Assembly: GCA_038373865.1 (NCBI GenBank)
Contig: JAXGGA010000026.1
Coordinates: 310,001 to 374,000 of the forward strand
Origin: Uloborus plumipes
Taxonomy: Eukaryota; Arthropoda; Arachnida; Araneae; Uloboridae
Reading direction: 5' to 3'
DNA: 64,000 bases
Shown here: positions 25,159 to 38,369 of the stretch, piece by piece
Position numbering within the stretch: the first letter of the stretch is position 1
How the letters are laid out: every line of letters starts with the position of its first letter
Made by a program: the position numbers and the translations under genes
Notes under the pieces: generated by a model
The model's database searches: none
What the model was told of the DNA's origin: nothing
Seen by the model: the letters and a program-made list of their open reading frames with translations, nothing else

Positions 25159-28100
25159 TATATATGTATGTTTGTCGATACAATCGAATGCTACAAAATG
25201 GCTCTTAATTCGTTTTTTGTGGCCAAATTACTGATAATTCCACTGAGACTAAAATAATTTCGCGATTGCTTGGTAATAGATATCGCAAAGTTTTTTGTCG
25301 CCTCTAATGTGTCACTAAAATATATCGACAAACGAGATTTAGCGAGATTCAAATTAACAATGTAAAAAATGACGGCCTTGAAAAAGACAATAAATACCCA
25401 TGATAAAAGTTAAAGTAAAACCACTACATTCCCCTTTCGTCTGCCATAGACGTTGTGGCTCCGTTTAGCCCCTGCTGTAGGGTAGAATGGACCATTTTGA
25501 CTTGATGTTTTTCCTTTTATTTTTCTTTAAGCATATTGGATTTTTTTTTCAAGCATGAGTATTATTAATTACAAATCAAGCTTTTAATACTTAGATATTT
25601 TTATTTTCAGCTAATTCTGCGTCACATATATACTTTACGGCTTGTAAAAAAATTAGGATACCAACCTCCCCTATATGTAAATTAATTCTAAAATGATATA
25701 TTATAATAACGGATTTGCCAATTTATAAGAAACCGACTGCTAATTTTAAACGCAAAGAAGTTTAATTTAATTAAATAATAGCATAGGTTGGAAAAAAACC
25801 AAAGTAGATCCCGTATAATTGCATTTTATATGGTTTTTTTTTCTTCAAATACTTTAATTTATACGATCACATAAGACTAATCAAATCGTCTACTGGTGCT
25901 TTTTGAAACATAGCTTATAAATGTATGCTTCAGGTACATTTAAAAATTCACTTTTTGTGGCTCTTAAATATAAGAAAGTTATGTTAAAATAATGTCCCGC
26001 AAATATTTTTATACAACTTTTAAATCGTATAAACGAGATAACAAGAAGCTCTTAATTAAATGATAAAGAACATCAAATATTAGGGACATTTAAATAAAGT
26101 GACTAACACAATTAGCTATTTCAACAGAACTGGCTTTTTGCTCCGAAATAACTGGTAATGTTTGAAAAGATTTTATCACAAGTATAAAGCATCAAAGAAT
26201 TTTAAGTTTCTGTCTTCTGAAAATTTATATTACCGCCTTTCTAGCTCGCGCCCATGCAGCTGTAATTTAAATGGCTTTTCTCTGGCTAGATTTGCGCCGC
26301 CATGTTTCTTTGCTTAGTGAAATTTCGCCTTTAATGCTGAACATCGTAAAACAAAACTATGCATGAAATTTGTTTTTAATTACAGCGTTCAGAATTTGTT
26401 TTAAACTAAACGGGGTGTTTTAATAGCGCCATTACGAAAAGATGCTTGTTAAACTGAAAAGACACGAGCAACGCATAATTTGTGATACATGAATTTTTCT
26501 ACCCTCATTATCTCTCACTAATAATAGCAATTGCCTGTTCTCGAACTACTACATTACAATATTAGCAGTTTTTCCAAAAGCGAAAACATGAGTCCTGAAT
26601 AAAGGGAAGTATGAGGCATTTGATTTTGAATATCCGCTAGCGTGAATAGTTTGATGAGTTAGTTAATTAACTTGAACCAAATATGTTATGCATGGTTTTT
26701 TGTTTCTTCGATGGATATCTTATATGTGAGGTTTCTTGGTGTATGTACATGTCTGAAACTAGGAAAGTTTTATTATGAGTGATGTGTATTTTAGATTTAT
26801 AAGCAGAATCTTTTGGAGTATTATTAGTTTAAATGTGCTTCATTACAACTTTCGCAAGCCGATTGGCGCTTTAGTTATGTTACAGAGTTTAAAACATATA
26901 ATCAGTGAAGAAAACTAAATGCACTAAGTAAATGTACGAAGGAGCTAAACTCAAAACAACTAAATAAGAAAATAGATAAAGAGGAGTAATTCATATTACA
27001 CATTAACTTTTTGTGATAAGCACTTACATGTGCCCTTTAAGTTTCCCATGTATTATTTCATGTATTTCTCTTCATTTATTAAAGTTTTTTTATCGAAAGA
27101 TTTTTTTTAATCATTCATATGCATGAACTATTGTTTAGAGGAAGTTATTACCTCAGAAATGTTTATTTGTTCCTTTAAAAATTAAAATGACCAGTTCAAA
27201 TAAAGCCAAGACAATGGTTAAGTATTGATACCATTCAGCTTTTAAGAATATATTATTTTAAATGAAAAATTTAAAGAAAGTAAATATTTATTAAATTACT
27301 GCCGAAGAACAATACACACCGTATTAAATAAAACCATCTAAAAATATTTCTAGCTAACAATGATAAAATATATTCAGCTTCTTTACTAGGTGTTTCGCTT
27401 TCAGCTCCGTTACAGCTTCTTCAAATTGACTAAATTTTAAAAAAAGGCAAAAATGCAGTCCCTTCATATTCTAGTTCTTAAAAGATTTTCAAGGCAAATA
27501 ATCAGTTCAGTGTTTGCTGGCACTTATGACTTAGCCTAGGCTATATTTGCTTAAGGAGCTCTTCTAGTAAGTCAGGAAGGGGTCAAGAAACATGTCTAAG
27601 TTTTATCTCAAACTTCCTGATTTATTTCAGAAACATGAATGGCAATCATAGGGAAGAGTTCTGAGCTCTTCAGAAAGATTCCAGATGAATTTGAAGAAGG
27701 TTACTGAGTTTTAGTGAGAAACTTTCCTGTTTTTTGCCAAGTATGATGACGGCAGAAGTTAGTTACATATATGCGTGTCGGGAGGGGGCATCAGTTCAGT
27801 AGGGTGCTTCATACACCACCGCTGCTATCAAGATACTCGCTGCAAGTATGTTTAAGAAAGAAACATAAAAACCTAAAATGACACAGAAAAAAAGAAACTT
27901 TTGTCAATTTTTTGTCTCAGTTGTTAACAACATTGATGATTTGCGCTATAAAAGGAGAGCAACAGGCATTAAAGACATTCTTGAAAGCGCTAGACAATTG
28001 ATTTTATCAGTAATATTACTTGAATTTTTCAAATGCATTTATCTAGTTTGCGAGAGTATGGAAGCTAGCCAAAAGTTTATATTTGATGTTTTTGGTTGCT

Positions 28101-30429
28101 TTTGTTCGTAAAAAATGGTGAAAAATTAGAAGAACTTGTAAACTATTTATATTGTTGACACTGCTTCATTGCAAACCTGTTACTAAATCATTAGTAGCAG
28201 GTTAAATACTTAAAATGTGCATTTTCATTTAATTTTCTTTAAATCAAAAGTTTTTATGACGAACACTGTCGAGCTTCTTTTAAGAAAAACTTTTAATCGC
28301 TAGTCTCTAACTTTGAAACAGAAGTTGCACCTTATTTTGGATATAAAATGTTGCCTGGTGTCAATAATACATAAAAATGGCAACGCAGAATAAAAATGTA
28401 ATTTGCACATTCTTTAAAGAATGGTTTAGTAAACCTGTCTCATTTTACCCCTTGACTCATTTTACCGAACCTGGCCCTATTAATGTTTGTTATTTAACGG
28501 GATTTTAGAACTTTTTAAAAAAACGCAAATTATGAACATGTATATTAATTTTTCACAGAAGTTTAAATTGTACGACGTTATTTACTTGACTGAACGTATA
28601 AAACGAAATGATTATCATATTTATGACAAAAAGGTTTCTTGTACCTTTGAAACATATGAAATCTCTTGCAATTTTCGTGAGTCAGTACGTTGGTTCTTGC
28701 AAAATTTTATTTTTACACAGAGGATGAACATTTAATGAGTTTACCACATAATTATAAAAAAAACTAAAACGTTGACACCCCGGTATGGAGATTAAATTAC
28801 ATTTCTTTGCTTAAAATATAAAACAATTTCACTTTCCGATTTGCATTTGTTTTCGCACTTTATTTTGATGACTAAACGTTTCAAAACCCTGTAAAGTTTA
28901 AGTCTTTAGGTGTCAAATTTCATTACCATCAAGTACATGCCGTTGATTGCATTAATTTATTGCTGTCAAAGTCATTTTAATTTATCCAAACTTTGGAAAG
29001 CCAAATTGAATTTAATTTTATCGCAGCATTAAACGATGTATTAAAGTTAATTGATTAATCACTGTTAATTTGCTCCATTACACATATGGCAGTTAAACAA
29101 AGGTTTAGGGTGATAAAGTTAATTGAATTAAAACTTTAAATAAAGATATTATTTAGGCGGTTTAAATATAATCCTGGAGTATAATTATATTAATAAAGCA
29201 AGTGCATTTGGTGCAAATCTAAACAAAGTTCCCCTAATAATAATATGTCTGTGACATATGTTTAAGTACTTAAATAGCATTTAATGCATGTGTCTACTAT
29301 TAAATTTGTAGCTGCATAGTAACCGCATTTATAATATGAATTTATAAATCCAAAATCTTATTAATTTGTAGGATTTGGTTTATCAGCGGGTATTCAATGT
29401 CGGTAATGAATATGCAAAACTACGAGCACACATTAGCTCTGAAATACACACTTAACGGATAACTTTCATTTTATCACAACTTTGCTTTAAATGCAAATGG
29501 GGAAAACTGCATTTTGTATATTATAACAGATAGCTAGTGGTAGTAATCACACAAAGGCGGAAATATGTTAACTGCATAAAAGAGTTTTTGCTGTTACATA
29601 AAATATATAACTATGTCTTTAAATTCCTCATACGTGGTTTACATGCATAGATTAGAAGTCATTCATTTCATTATTTTTAAAATTAGTTGTTTAAGATAAA
29701 TTGGATTTTTTTTACTTCTGTTAAATAGATTTTGTTCTAAGAATCTGGAAATCAGAGGCATCCTGATTATAATAATTTTTTTTAATAACTTTTACTTGTT
29801 TTTGCTTTGTTTACTTCCTAATCAAAAATTATCAGGTTTTCAAAACATGTTTGATAATAAAAAGTAATCTTGATATTACTGCCTCTGGTTTAAATAATTA
29901 TCAACTTATTATCTGTTACTTTTGAAGACAAAGGGCACTTGCCATGAAAGCAACATGTAACGTTTCCGATAATCTCTTCAAATATGCCAACCTCATTCCC
30001 GAAATCTCATGCGAAATCCCCGTCAAAATTAATTTACTACGAATTATCTTTGTCTAAGGATCATATTAGACAGTTTAAACTTACAACATTAGATGAAAAA
30101 TGAAACACAAGAGAAAGTTAACATCTGCAATCTAGTAATTAAAGTCATTATATTTATATGTAGAGCACTGTTTTATTTGTAAAAAGAATGGTTCAAAATT
30201 CTAGCAATCGACTGTTTTGAAGGAGTATATGGAAGAAAATAACTTAATGTTTGCTGTTTTCGTAACACAATTATAAAAGTACTTCTTAGTAGTACTGTAG
30301 GTGATAACGTATCTTTATCTTCGTTCCATTATTAATCTTTATTAGCTCTTCCTCTTCAGTTGATGTGCCAAAAAAAGCATAGAGGCAATTATATCCATTA
30401 CTGTTCTTTTTTTTTTCTGGTTCAAAATT
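25159..30429. other. Unassigned AT-rich DNA, 5.3 kb
   Basis: I find no gene, clear TIR pair or long repeat. Terminal-repeat-like phrases occur at about 25482-25500 (TAGGGTAGAATGGACC) and 28436-28477 (a repeated CTCATTTTACC), but they do not match each other. The frames at 27878-28111 and 28487-28735 are not recognised. Confidence 0.5.
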
Positions 30430-30530
30430 TTAACCCATTAATGCCTGACATTTTTTTTTCTCCAAAGATATTTTGTATACTGGTTACAAACAGTGTTTAA
30501 TGGACAGGAAAAATAATAAAAAAAAATATT

Positions 30531-32232
30531 ATGTACCTTATCTACACCACGGTCATCATACCTGCCATGGTTTATGGCATTCAAATTTGGGGTCATGCGG
30601 CTAAAACTCACATGATTGGAATACAAACAATTCAAAATAAAATCCTCAGGAGGATTTTTAATGCCCCCTGGTACGTTAGCAACGAAACACTGCACAATGA
30701 CGCCAAACTCCAGTATATTAACGAGTAGGGGAGAGTGGTAATGAATAGGCCACTTTTTGGTTTTGAGTTTTTGTAATTTTTTCTAACACTTTGTTTTAAC
30801 TCTAAATTGGTGTTTTAGTTACTTTCCTTATCTGGCTATCTAAAAAAGTCATAAAAGTTGGATTAGCACCTCTCTATAATAAATTATAATAGAAAATAAA
30901 AATTTTGAAATTTGGCCCATTCAACCCCACTTATGGGGTTGAATGGGCCATCGAAGGTAATGAATGGGCCACTAAATGAATTCCATGAAAACATGTGGAT
31001 TTAATCTTTTATTTGCTAAATATGACAAAATAAATGTGGCACTTGACATGATGATACAAAATCATACTGATTTAAAATTATATAAACATCAAAACTGATG
31101 CAATTAAAATAAAACTGATGCATACCAATTGTAGCAGAAAAATTACTAAATAATGAGATTGTAAGAAATAAATAACATCAAATATATATTAAAAAAACAG
31201 ATAATACACACTATGATTTAACAAAATTTATATATTTCAAAAATAATATTAGAAATCACTTTCAAAAACTTCATTTTCAAAATTGTCAAAATTCAAAAAT
31301 TTTTATCTTAAATTTACTAGACATCGGGAATAAGAAATATCTAACTTAAGTTACCAAGAAAGAAAATGAAATTGTACTGTGAGGAATATAATATGAAGGA
31401 GAGAGGGGGACTTTTTCAAGCCACGCACTGCAACCAGAGGTCTATTGTACTATAGGAATATAATATAGATCTGCAAATTATATTTTGAAGTTACTACAAA
31501 CCTATTTTGACGACAGTAATCGTTATCTATGACAGTCAGTTGTGTTTCATATTAATGCGAAAATCCAAAGAAAAAGAAGAAAAACAATATTTAGATGGCC
31601 CATTCATTACCATGACATAGTGGCCCATTCAGCCCCACCTATACTTTTGGAATACATTTAGGTTTTTTGAGTACATTGAATTTAGATAACATCAAAATAC
31701 ATCTTAAGATTAGTTTATAGATATGGAAAGACTAGTTTAAACATATGTATGCAGTGAAATACTTGGTACATTTTAGCTAGGAAATGTTTTACTAAAAAGG
31801 GAAAAACTTACTTTTCAGTCAGATTCTTGACTATGCCACTCTAGTTTGAAAATGGCTCAGCGCAAACGAATGAAAATTGGATGAGTTTAGTAGAACAAAT
31901 AGCTACATCTATTGGTGGCATCAAAAAAAAGTTCATGCAAATACTTTTTCATATTTTGTTAGTGGCCCATTCATCACCATGGCCCATTCATTACCACTCT
32001 CCCCTATATAGTGGAAATGTCCACTAACGTCTACACAAAAATAGAAAAACACCCAAATCCACTGGTCCTGGAACAAATCCACTATACATTTAACACAGAA
32101 AACACAGGTTTTCCACAAGATATTATGTATCTCACTCATAAATTTATCAGGAAAAAGAATACAAGGCAAGCCATAAATGGCTCCTCTTCTCTTCCTGCTG
32201 TTAATCAGCAGATGATCGACATCGTTCGATAA
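30531..32232 (+). pseudogene. Non-LTR retrotransposon reverse transcriptase, C-terminal remnant, split
   Basis: The first part (30531-30725) reads LIYTTVIIPAMVYGIQIWG, then IQTIQNKILRRIFNAPWYVS and HNDAKLQYINE. This is the end of the reverse transcriptase region of a Jockey-like non-LTR element (compare the usual QN..LR.I..APWYV.N and LH.DL). Translation is then interrupted by a 1.28 kb TIR element (30728-32004). It resumes at about 32011 with MSTNVYTKIEKHPNPLV, where HPNPL is typical of the C-terminal end of this group, and stops at 32230-32232. Everything upstream is missing, as expected for a 5'-truncated copy. The 3' untranslated part probably runs to about 32450 or beyond. Confidence 0.75.
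30728..32004. mobile_element. GGGGAGAGTGG TIR element, copy A (1.28 kb)
   Basis: The termini are GGGGAGAGTGGTAATGAAT and its reverse complement, with TA outside both ends (30726-30727 and 32005-32006). The interior has no coding frame. It has several copies of a GGCCCATTCATTACC or GGCCCATTCAACCCC motif in both orientations, including a hairpin at about 30914-30951. Two further copies lie at 38370 and 44981. The insertion sits inside the reverse transcriptase remnant. The superfamily is not identified. TA targeting would fit Tc1/mariner or a related group. Confidence 0.88.
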
Positions 32233-32259
32233 CTGTTACCCTTGTGGTACAGCTCGCTG

Positions 32260-32281
32260 ATCGGTGGACTGGTCCACCGAT
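32260..32281 (+). repeat. Perfect 10-bp-arm hairpin after the retrotransposon frame
   Basis: ATCGGTGGAC and GTCCACCGAT flank a 2-base loop, 27 bases after the stop codon of the reverse transcriptase remnant. It could be a structured element of the retrotransposon 3' end. No function is shown. Confidence 0.6.
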
Positions 32282-32795
32282 TTAGCCTCTTTTTCACCTC
32301 TTTAGGTTGATTCTTGTATATACTGTAAATAATCTCCTTCATTGTTCTTGTAAATAATCTCATTCAATTGTTTTTAACTATCTTGTATATATTGTACAGT
32401 GTGTGGCCCTGAGAAGACTCCTTTTTGAATTATTCCCCCCCCCCCTTTCATACCTACAAAGTCAGAACCATTCGAATCACCACACCATCATACCCGGCAA
32501 AAGAGCTCACGCTCTGCACCGAATGAACCCCACGATCTGTATCTATATCTGTACTTTGAAAACTTAGCTTTTTTTCTTGAGATTGTAAGCGATGTCATTT
32601 TTGATAAAGATTATATTAAAACTGCTACAGAACACACTTTACAATGGTTATATGCTGCAACCTGTTAATAACGAATTGAAACAATACCAAGGTACTAATT
32701 GAACACTATTATTTGGTTGAAATACTCATTTTAGAGAAATTCAGACCCCTTTTTGGACCGTCCCTAAAAAGGGACGCTAGGCATTAATGGGTTAA

Positions 32796-34406
32796 TATAA
32801 CACGACTTTTATTCGTTTCCCACCGCAAAGGTTTGTTTTTAATTGGTTGCATACAGTGAACTTAATAGGCTTACTTTATGAACTTAATTTTTTACAATGT
32901 AAAAAATAAATGCTGTTTCTGTATTATAATACAGCTAATTTTAGAGTAATTTTACATTAATAAACGGTAAAATTACTAGTTTTACAGTAATAAACTGTAA
33001 AATAGCTAGTTTTACAGCTTTTTATTGTGCATTTTATAGTTTTAAACTGAAACCTCTGCTTTCAGTGTTATACTCACATACTCAGTATATAACATTTTTT
33101 TTTGCATCGTAGAAGGAAACTGGGTATGCATTTGGTAACATACTTTTTTGTGCGTACTTCCGAAAGTTTCAAGAAAAACGTAGCTTCTAGAATCAAGCAA
33201 ACATTTTAAAACATATATATTTGGAAATATAGCACGCATACCTTTGATTCATATTTATTTCACTTCAAAACTTTGAACTGCAAAGAAAAAAAAAGCAAAA
33301 AAGAAAAAAAAATGTATTGGCACATCTCTAAAAAGCATCCATTTTAAACGTATTTGCTTAGTGTCATCATTCTATGTTCTCATTGAAAGTTAAATCTCAA
33401 AAATCTGAGTAGTTTCATTTCCTTGCGAAAAATTGATATAACCTTATTACATGCAAGAGTTAGTCAAACAAGTTAGCCAATTTCAGCTATGATTAAAAAT
33501 TATCTTACTCGGTTACTTTCTCTGAATTAAGATTCCATCTTAATATGTTGCCTTAGGAAATAGAAAAGGGAAAGTTTTCCTATTTCGTATGTAGACTTGT
33601 AAATACTTATTCGCGTGTATTAAGTTTCAATTAGATTTTTCCTCAATCTTTCGTTAAAAACTAGTTTCAAATTTATTGGAGCTTCTTGTTTTCTTTGGAA
33701 AAATATTCCGAGAATTTTCTTATGAAGAAATATGAATTTTTTTAAAAAAATATTGTTTTCATAATATTTATTTTCTGAAGCATATTACCTAATATGTATT
33801 TCATTAAACAGGAATTGGTTTTCTCTTCATAAACTTTCTTTCAGTAGAATTTTGCAATGTAATCTTGTCAAAGTTAGATGAATCAACCCAACTTTGTTAT
33901 TTAATGTTATGAAACAGTATCGAGAAGAAAAAGAAATTAAAATTCTAAGTTTAAACAAAAAATTGTTTTGGGAGCATTAATTTAAAATTTAGAAGACTTA
34001 CCTAAATGAAAGCTTTTTAGTAATACAAAATGCACTTTTATGTTGTGCTTGAAAAGCCCTTACGTTTCGCAGTACTTTAAAGTAGCATTGTAACGAAATT
34101 AGTTTACTCATTTTAATTTGAGTGAATTATATTTCGTTTACAGTACAAGTAATTGCTCCTAACACTTACGCACGCATCTCTGTTTCTTAACTTAATTATA
34201 TGTAAGCATTGTGAAATTAAATATTTTTTTCCCTTTTAGAACAGTATATTTATTATATTTTAAATTACTCGGAAAAACGCAGTTGTGAGTAACAGGTGTA
34301 ATTTTGTTATAAATACTTATCATTCTATGTAATTTTAATAGGAAAATAGTTAATTTTTATTAACTGAAGTATTGAAAGCTAGCCAAGTTAATCAGTCATA
34401 TATATA
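32796..34406. other. Unassigned AT-rich DNA
   Basis: No gene or element is recognised. A small duplication occurs at about 32935-33025, where segments around TTTTACAGTAATAAACTGTAAAA-like phrases recur. Confidence 0.5.
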
Positions 34407-34408
34407 TA

Positions 34409-35626
34409 CACTGAAGTGACAAAAGTCATGGGATAGCAATATGCAAATTTTCAGATGGCAGTAGCATCGCATAGAACAGGTATAAATGCGCAGTGCTTTT
34501 ACAGAGCTTTCATTTCTGTTCAAGTTATTCATGTGAAGAGGTTTTAACGTGATGATGACCGCACGACGTGAATTAACAGACTTTGAACGCGGAATGTTAG
34601 TTGGAGCTAGACGCATGGGTCATGCCATTTCGGAAATCGTTAGAGAATTCAACATTCCCAGATCCACTGTGTCAAGAGTGTGCCGAGAGTATGAAATTTC
34701 AGGCATAACATCCCACCATGGACAGCGCAGTGGTCGACCGCCTGCACTTAAAGATCGAGACCGGCGACGTCTGCAAAGAGTCGTAAATTCTAACAGACAA
34801 GCAACACTGCGTCAAATCACCGTAGAAATCAATGTGGGACGTACAATGGACGTGTCTGCTAGAACTGTGCGGAGAAATTTGGATTTCTTGGGCTATTCCA
34901 GCAGAAGACCGACTCGAGTGCCTTTACTGACAGAACGACATCGCTTGCAGCGACTCTCGTGGGCACGTGAGCATATCGGTTGGTCCCTAGATGAATGGAA
35001 AACCGTGGCCCTGGTCCGATGAGTCACGATTTCAGCTGGTAAGAGCCGATGGTAGGGTTCGAGTGTGGCGCAGACCCACGAAGCCATGGACCCAAACTGT
35101 CAGCAAGGCACTGTTCAAGCTGGTGGTGGCTCCGTAATGGTGTGGGCTGTTTTTTCATGGCATGGACTTGGTCCTCTAGTGCGACTGGACCGAACATTGA
35201 CTGGAAATGCTTATGTGCAGCTACTTGGAGATCACTTGCAGCCATTCATGGACTTCATGTACCCAAACAACGATGGGATTTTTATGGATGACAATGCGCC
35301 ATGTCACCGGGCCACAACTGTTCGCAATTGGTTTGAAGAAAATTCTGGACAATTCCAACGAATGATTTGGCCACCTAGATCGCCCGACATGAATCCCATT
35401 GAGCATTTATGGGACACCATCGAGAGGTCTGTTCGTGCCCAAAATCCTGCCCCATCAACGCTTTCACAATTATGGACGTCTATCGAGACAGCATGGCTCA
35501 ATATTCCTGCAGAAGACTTCCAACGACTTGTTGAGTCCATGCCACGTCGAGTTGTTGCACTTCGCCGGGCAAAAGGAGGGCCGACACGATATTAAGAGGT
35601 ATCCCATGACTTTTGTCACTTCAGTG
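34409..35626 (+). mobile_element. DD36E Tc1/mariner element, broken copy
   Basis: It has 27-bp inverted ends starting CACTGAAGTGACAAAAGTCA, with TA on both sides (34407-34408 and 35627-35628). It is 1218 bp long, the same length as the intact copy at 45267-46484. The two are nearly identical, so both are recent. The left end follows a short TATATATA run and the right end abuts a (TA)n tract. Confidence 0.95.
34549..35595 (+). pseudogene. DD36E transposase with two compensating indels
   Basis: The frame starts with the same ATG as the intact 348-aa copy and follows it to KTVA. There an extra C at about 35009-35011 shifts the frame, producing a stop at 35020-35022. A missing C at about 35074-35077 restores the original frame, which then runs normally through GTVQAGGGSVMVWA, DDNAPCH and NPIEHLW to GGPTRY. 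The shifted window removes the first catalytic motif WSDESRF. The protein would therefore be dead even with read-through. Confidence 0.93.

Positions 35627-35711
<85 letters not shown>
35627..35711. repeat. (TA)n microsatellite joining two transposons
   Basis: About 85 bp of TA with one TATT near its start. It touches the right end of the DD36E element and the left end of the next Tc1-like element. Confidence 0.97.
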
Positions 35712-35714
<3 letters not shown>

Positions 35715-37135
35715 TGGCGGGAAAAAATCCCAACACAAGAAAAAATTGCCGTAGAGTAATGAAATTTGGGTAATGCAATTGTCTAGTTAACATGTTTAAT
35801 TGATTAAATGTACAAGATCACTGGCTAATTTAAGCTCAAGAAAATGCTGTGCAAATGTGAAATTATGTTAATTTAATAGAGGGTGTAACCTCCAGAATTT
35901 TGAAGGCAAGCCTGCAAGCGTGCATGCATTATGTCATACAGGTGCCGAATGTCACTTTGTGGTATGGAGTTCCATGCTTGTTGCACTTGCTGTGTCAATA
36001 CTAGGACCGTCATTGCTGACTGTGGATGATGCTCGAGGTGCCATCCCATGATATCCCATACGTTATCAATTGGAGACAGACCTGGTGATTTTGCAGGTCA
36101 TGGTAACATGTCAGCACTCTGTAGAGCACATTGCGTTACAGCAGCGATGTGAGGGCGAGCGTTATCCGGTTGGAAAACGCCCCCTTGAATGCTACTCATG
36201 AAGGGCTGTACTACTGGTTAAATTAACAGACTGACGACAAATTTTCAGTCAGTGAGTTTGGGATAACCACAAGAATGCCCCTGCTGTCGTAGGAAATTGC
36301 TCCAGAGACCATAACTCCAGGTGTGAGTCCCGTGTGTCTAGGCCGTAGACCGCTTGGATGCAGGCGGTCCCCTGGCCTCCTTCTGACCAATATACAGCCA
36401 CCACTGGCACTAATTCAGAATCTGTTTTCATCAAAAATTACAACAGATCTCCACTCCGACCTCCAGTGAGCTCTGTCGTGGCACCACTGCCGTCGGAAAA
36501 GGCAATGGTTTGCAGTCAATGGAATACCGGCTACAGGCTGCCTGGCTCGGAGCTGTCCTTGAAGTAAACAGTTTCTTACCGTTCCTTGGGTCACGACGGT
36601 ACCAACTGCAGCTCGAATGTCAGCCGCAGATGCAGTACGATGCGCCACAGCCGTACGCAAGATTCGGCGATCTTCCTTCTCAGTCGTGCCACGTGGCAGC
36701 TCGGAACTCGATCTTCTTGAGGTAGTACCATCCCTTGCCCATAGCTTCCAATAATCATGCATGGTGGAAACATTTCCACCCAAGTCTTTCTGCAATATCG
36801 CGAAATGAAAATCCACCTTCTCGTAGCCAATTTGTACGACCTCGTTTAAACTCGGTGAGCTGTTGATAATGGCTTCTTCGTCTTCTTAAAGGTATTCCTG
36901 GCTAACATGAACGCAATTCGTCAAATTTCACGGAAAAATAATACACACGAGCTTCACAACACGCTTTTAAAACAAGCCTTATTTGCATGTTCTGAGTGAC
37001 GCCAGCTGCGCCACACTTATGCGCGGAACACGAAATTTCAATCGATGTCATCCTTCAGTTGTATAAACACGCCTACCAAATTTCGTTTATCTAACACAAG
37101 TCTTTCTTGGTGTTGGGATTTTTTTTCCGCCAGTG
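35712..37135 (-). mobile_element. Tc1-like element, 1.4 kb, minus orientation
   Basis: The ends begin CACTGGCGGGAAAAAATCCC at the left, and the complement of CACTGGCGGAAAAAAAATCC closes the right. The pairing extends through CAACAC.AAGAAA. TA flanks both ends (35710-35711 and 37136-37137). Another TA run follows. The enclosed transposase is degraded. Confidence 0.9.
35885..36880 (-). pseudogene. Tc1-like transposase, degraded
   Basis: On the minus strand the product reads TEFKRGRTNWLREGGFSFRD in one frame near 36860. It then shifts to KDLGGNVSTMHDYWKLWARD and TASAADIRAAVGTVVTQGTV, the helix-turn-helix region. The first catalytic motif VVIFDENRF is directly followed by TGA (36415-36417). Beyond it come TPGVMVSGAISYDSRG, FQPDNARPH (second D kept), a stop where W is expected (LP*PAKSP), and SPIDNVWD. 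The third acidic residue is D instead of the usual E, with 32 residues between it and the second D. The end reads LQNSGGYTL. Stops and at least one frameshift make it non-functional. Confidence 0.85.
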
Positions 37136-37152
37136 TATATATATATATATAT

Positions 37153-38188
37153 AAATGTTTAACTTGGTAACATATCCCCCTATAACTGATTAACATATCC
37201 CCCCTCCCCTTTTTTGTTTATTTTAAGCCGATTTCAATATACATTATCTAACTTTGATGAACTTTATGAAATTAAATTAGTTTTTTTCACTAAAATAATT
37301 TTAGGTCAGTAAAATAGGTATGTCATACTTGTGTTTAAGGGTGCATATTCTGTATATTTTGTTATCTGCTGTTTTTTTTACATATTATCTACTATTGTTA
37401 TTGAATATAATTCTACATATTATTAGGAGACCAAGTCCTAGTTAATGTTTTCTTCAATTTTAGATTTATATATTCGGGTTTTTGAATTTTAGCAACAGTC
37501 TCGTGACAAATCAATTGCAACAATTTTGATTGATATCGAGGTCAGAGCTACACAATTTTTACGCACTTCTACAGAAATTCAAGGTGGTTTTCGTTATAGA
37601 TTTTGTTAAATAGGCTTGGATATAACTGCTAGAAACAGCAGGATATTTCTTTTTAAGGATACAAAAATGCACTTTTTGATTATAACACTGCTAGGATTTT
37701 TCTATAAACTAAGGAAAATTTTAGAAGCTTGAATAACGTTGAATAATATTATTACTATTACACGTTTTCCATTTTATCTTGCCTAACATATGAGTTCAAT
37801 CCAGTAGTTGTTTTAAATCAAATAATAAATAAAAGTCATGTTGTAAGTACCGTGTGCCTACCGAGCAACTGCTCAATTATATTTGATTCCTCTCATGAAA
37901 ACATTTTTGAGAAGAGTCAGAAGAAAGAGTTTGTTTTCCATGACTGCTGCCTCTCGCGAATTTGCGCATGCGACAGGTTTGCTCTGATTTTATCAATATA
38001 GGGGTAGGCACTCGGAAGTAAAAAAATGTAAATTTGATGCGCAATAACTTGTGTAGCAGTGTTTCCTTAGTACGGACAAACAAGACAGAGATACCTATAG
38101 TGCAAAAAGAAAGTCCCAATCTTGAGAATATAGCCTCTTTCAAAAATTGAATCTACCCATATGCTAGCCATTGATTTTGAGAAAAGCA

Positions 38189-38189
<1 letters not shown>
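37153..38189. other. Unassigned AT-rich DNA
   Basis: No gene is recognised. Short T-rich frames only. Confidence 0.5.

Positions 38190-38284
<95 letters not shown>
38190..38284. repeat. (TA)n microsatellite
   Basis: About 95 bp of pure TA repeat. I see no recognisable transposon end touching it. Confidence 0.97.
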
Positions 38285-38287
<3 letters not shown>

Positions 38288-38369
38288 CCGCTGAACTTAC
38301 TAAAAACCTTCTGACCTTCTGTAGTCTCCGAAAACACGTTTTTTTTTTCATTTATTCTACTCTAAGGTA

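Larger units (their letters stand above)
30434..32791. mobile_element. piggyBac-like TTAA element carrying nested insertions
   Basis: CCCATTAATGCCT at the left (30434-30446) has its exact reverse complement at 32779-32791. TTAA lies directly outside both ends (30430-30433 and 32792-32795). This TTAA-CCC arrangement is typical of piggyBac-type ends. A subterminal hairpin CGTCCC/GGGACG lies at 32759-32776. No piggyBac transposase is visible. The interior is occupied by a retrotransposon fragment that is itself split by another element. The 13-bp TIR is short, so this rests mainly on the combination of TIR and TTAA. Confidence 0.65.

Noticed and set aside
25482..28477. A 3 kb element between TAGGGTAGAATGGACC and the repeated CTCATTTTACC segment
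   Set aside because: The two ends do not match as inverted repeats when compared base by base.
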